From Sulfurimonas gotlandica GD1 (GTDB lineage Bacteria; Campylobacterota; Campylobacteria; Campylobacterales; Sulfurimonadaceae), in assembly GCF_000242915.1 (NCBI RefSeq), contig NZ_AFRZ01000001.1, positions 310,001 to 374,000 on the forward strand: 64,000 nucleotides of DNA, read 5' to 3'. Under the pieces are notes generated by a model. It saw only the letters and a program-made list of their open reading frames with translations. It searched no databases and had not been told where the DNA came from. This document shows positions 63,149 to 64,000 of the stretch, piece by piece. Position 1 is the first letter of the stretch, and each line of letters begins with the position of its first letter. A program made the position numbers and the translations under genes.

Positions 63149-64000
63149 TTTTTCTTTTTACCCTTAACCTTTTTATTTTTACATTTTTTTATAGCTTCAA
63201 CATGTATTAAAACTTCTGGATCATCTCCACCATCTAACTTTTTAACTTCAGAAATAATCTTATTGGCCTTGTTGCATTCTCCAAGTCTATAATATCCCCA
63301 AGCAAGTGAGTCAAGATAAAAAGCAGACTTTGGGTCTATTTTCAAAGCTTCTCTAACATAATTCATACCTGCTTTTACATCTATAGAATGATCTATAAGA
63401 AGATAACCAAGATAGTTTAAATAGAGTGGTTTTTTTTCAACGCTTACTACTTTTTTCAACTTCTTAATCACTGAGTTTTGCATCTTCTTGTCGTCTCTAT
63501 TTTTATAACTCTCATACTCAAAAATCGCACTTTGACCTAGATGATTAATATCACCAGTTTCATAGTAAAGTTTAGTTGCCAAGGCAGATGCTTGTTTATA
63601 ATTTTTAGCATTTATATATACTTGAAGCAGAAGTTCATCATCACTTCCACTCTTTTGTAAAAAGCTCATTAGTTTAATATACTCTTTTTGATACGCATAA
63701 ATTTGAACTATTTTTTTTGCTACATCATCACTTTTTTCTAATTCATACATTCTTAGATAAATAGACAAAAGACCATCTACATCATTTTCATTTGAGTAAA
63801 ATCCTATAAGTCTCGTACATATAACTTTAGAACATCCGTGCATTCTTGCATGAGTTTCCAGTTGTGCAATAGCTTCTTTGTTTCTTTGTAAATTTACATA
63901 TAGAATTATTGACATTCTATCTAATATTTTTTCATTATAGTCCCTAGTATAAGCGCTTTCTAAATACTTAAGAGCTGTATCATACTTTTTTTGTTTTACA
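63145..64000 (-). CDS. TPR-repeat protein, 5' end beyond window
   Basis: The frame is open from the stop at 63145 to the right edge, so the N-terminus is missing; a Met at 63915 is internal, because the preceding codons continue the same repeat pattern ([20 protein letters not shown]). The visible 285 residues are helical repeats of the TPR type, e.g. [20 protein letters not shown] and [20 protein letters not shown], ending in a Lys-rich tail. Such proteins act as protein-interaction scaffolds, often in the periplasm; a signal would lie outside the window. Coupled to trpC by a 4-base overlap. Confidence 0.8.
   Translation of the reverse strand, partial: VKQKKYDTALKYLESAYTRDYNEKILDRMSIILYVNLQRNKEAIAQLETHARMHGCSKVICTRLIGFYSNENDVDGLLSIYLRMYELEKSDDVAKKIVQIYAYQKEYIKLMSFLQKSGSDDELLLQVYINAKNYKQASALATKLYYETGDINHLGQSAIFEYESYKNRDDKKMQNSVIKKLKKVVSVEKKPLYLNYLGYLLIDHSIDVKAGMNYVREALKIDPKSAFYLDSLAWGYYRLGECNKANKIISEVKKLDGGDDPEVLIHVEAIKKCKNKKVKGKKKK

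Noticed and set aside
63145-63915. ATG at 63915 as the start of the TPR protein
   Set aside because: The frame continues upstream to the window edge with TPR-like sequence and no stop, so this Met is internal and the gene is truncated by the window.

Overview
The window looks like chromosome from a free-living member of the Campylobacterota, most likely Sulfurimonas or a close relative. This is an inference from the AT-rich composition, the GATATAAT-type -10 boxes, the NapG/NapH/NapL set, the very high density of PAS/GGDEF/EAL and 7TMR-DISM signalling proteins, and the character of the core genes. No rRNA, tRNA, CRISPR array or prophage was found. No gene-free stretch exceeds 300 bases; the longest is 16280-16574, which holds a weak hairpin, an inverted repeat and a promoter.

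Layout. 1-10 kb: an edge-truncated CBS/PAS regulator, an ADP-ribosylglycohydrolase-like protein, two unknown minus-strand genes (one a degenerate receiver), a response regulator plus large hybrid kinase pair, guaB, an RDD membrane protein and a bacteriohemerythrin. 10-16 kb: gltB-gltD (glutamate synthase). 16.3-17.7 kb: two small membrane-protein genes, each followed by a 69-base structure with integron attC architecture. They read as two gene cassettes without an integrase. 17.8-29 kb: rhodanese lipoprotein, metY, a 7TMR-DISM diguanylate cyclase, metX-xseB-nitrilase-like, a short flagellin, a ThiF/MoeB-like protein, a cytochrome c lipoprotein, a dapC-like aminotransferase, murC and a cold-shock gene. 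29-42 kb: mutS2, a thioredoxin-like/secreted/class D beta-lactamase run, an HI0933-type flavoprotein, a three-gene sensory cluster (NMT1-PAS-GGDEF, 7TMR-DISM kinase, response regulator), then LemA-DUF3137-EI24-PqiA. 42-51 kb: a UvrD-type helicase, napG-napH-napL-like genes, a diguanylate cyclase with a small companion, and valS. 51-62 kb: a lipoprotein, an IS3-family element sitting in a PAS-PAS-GGDEF-EAL gene that has also lost the middle of its GGDEF domain, a SulP transporter, a NIT-PAS-GGDEF-EAL protein, a transglutaminase-like secreted protein and flgH. 62-64 kb: a YqeY protein, trpC and a TPR protein running off the right edge.

How it fits together. Most of the window is housekeeping metabolism (purine, glutamate, methionine, lysine/peptidoglycan and tryptophan synthesis) interleaved with environmental sensing that feeds c-di-GMP and phosphorelay outputs. 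The accessory layer is small: the two putative integron cassettes (16.35-17.73 kb) and the IS3 insertion (52.82-54.11 kb). The points most worth following are the attC-like cassettes, the IS-associated deletion that separated a sensor from its EAL domain, a nitrilase-fold protein whose catalytic Lys and Cys appear replaced, and a napGHL cluster without napA.
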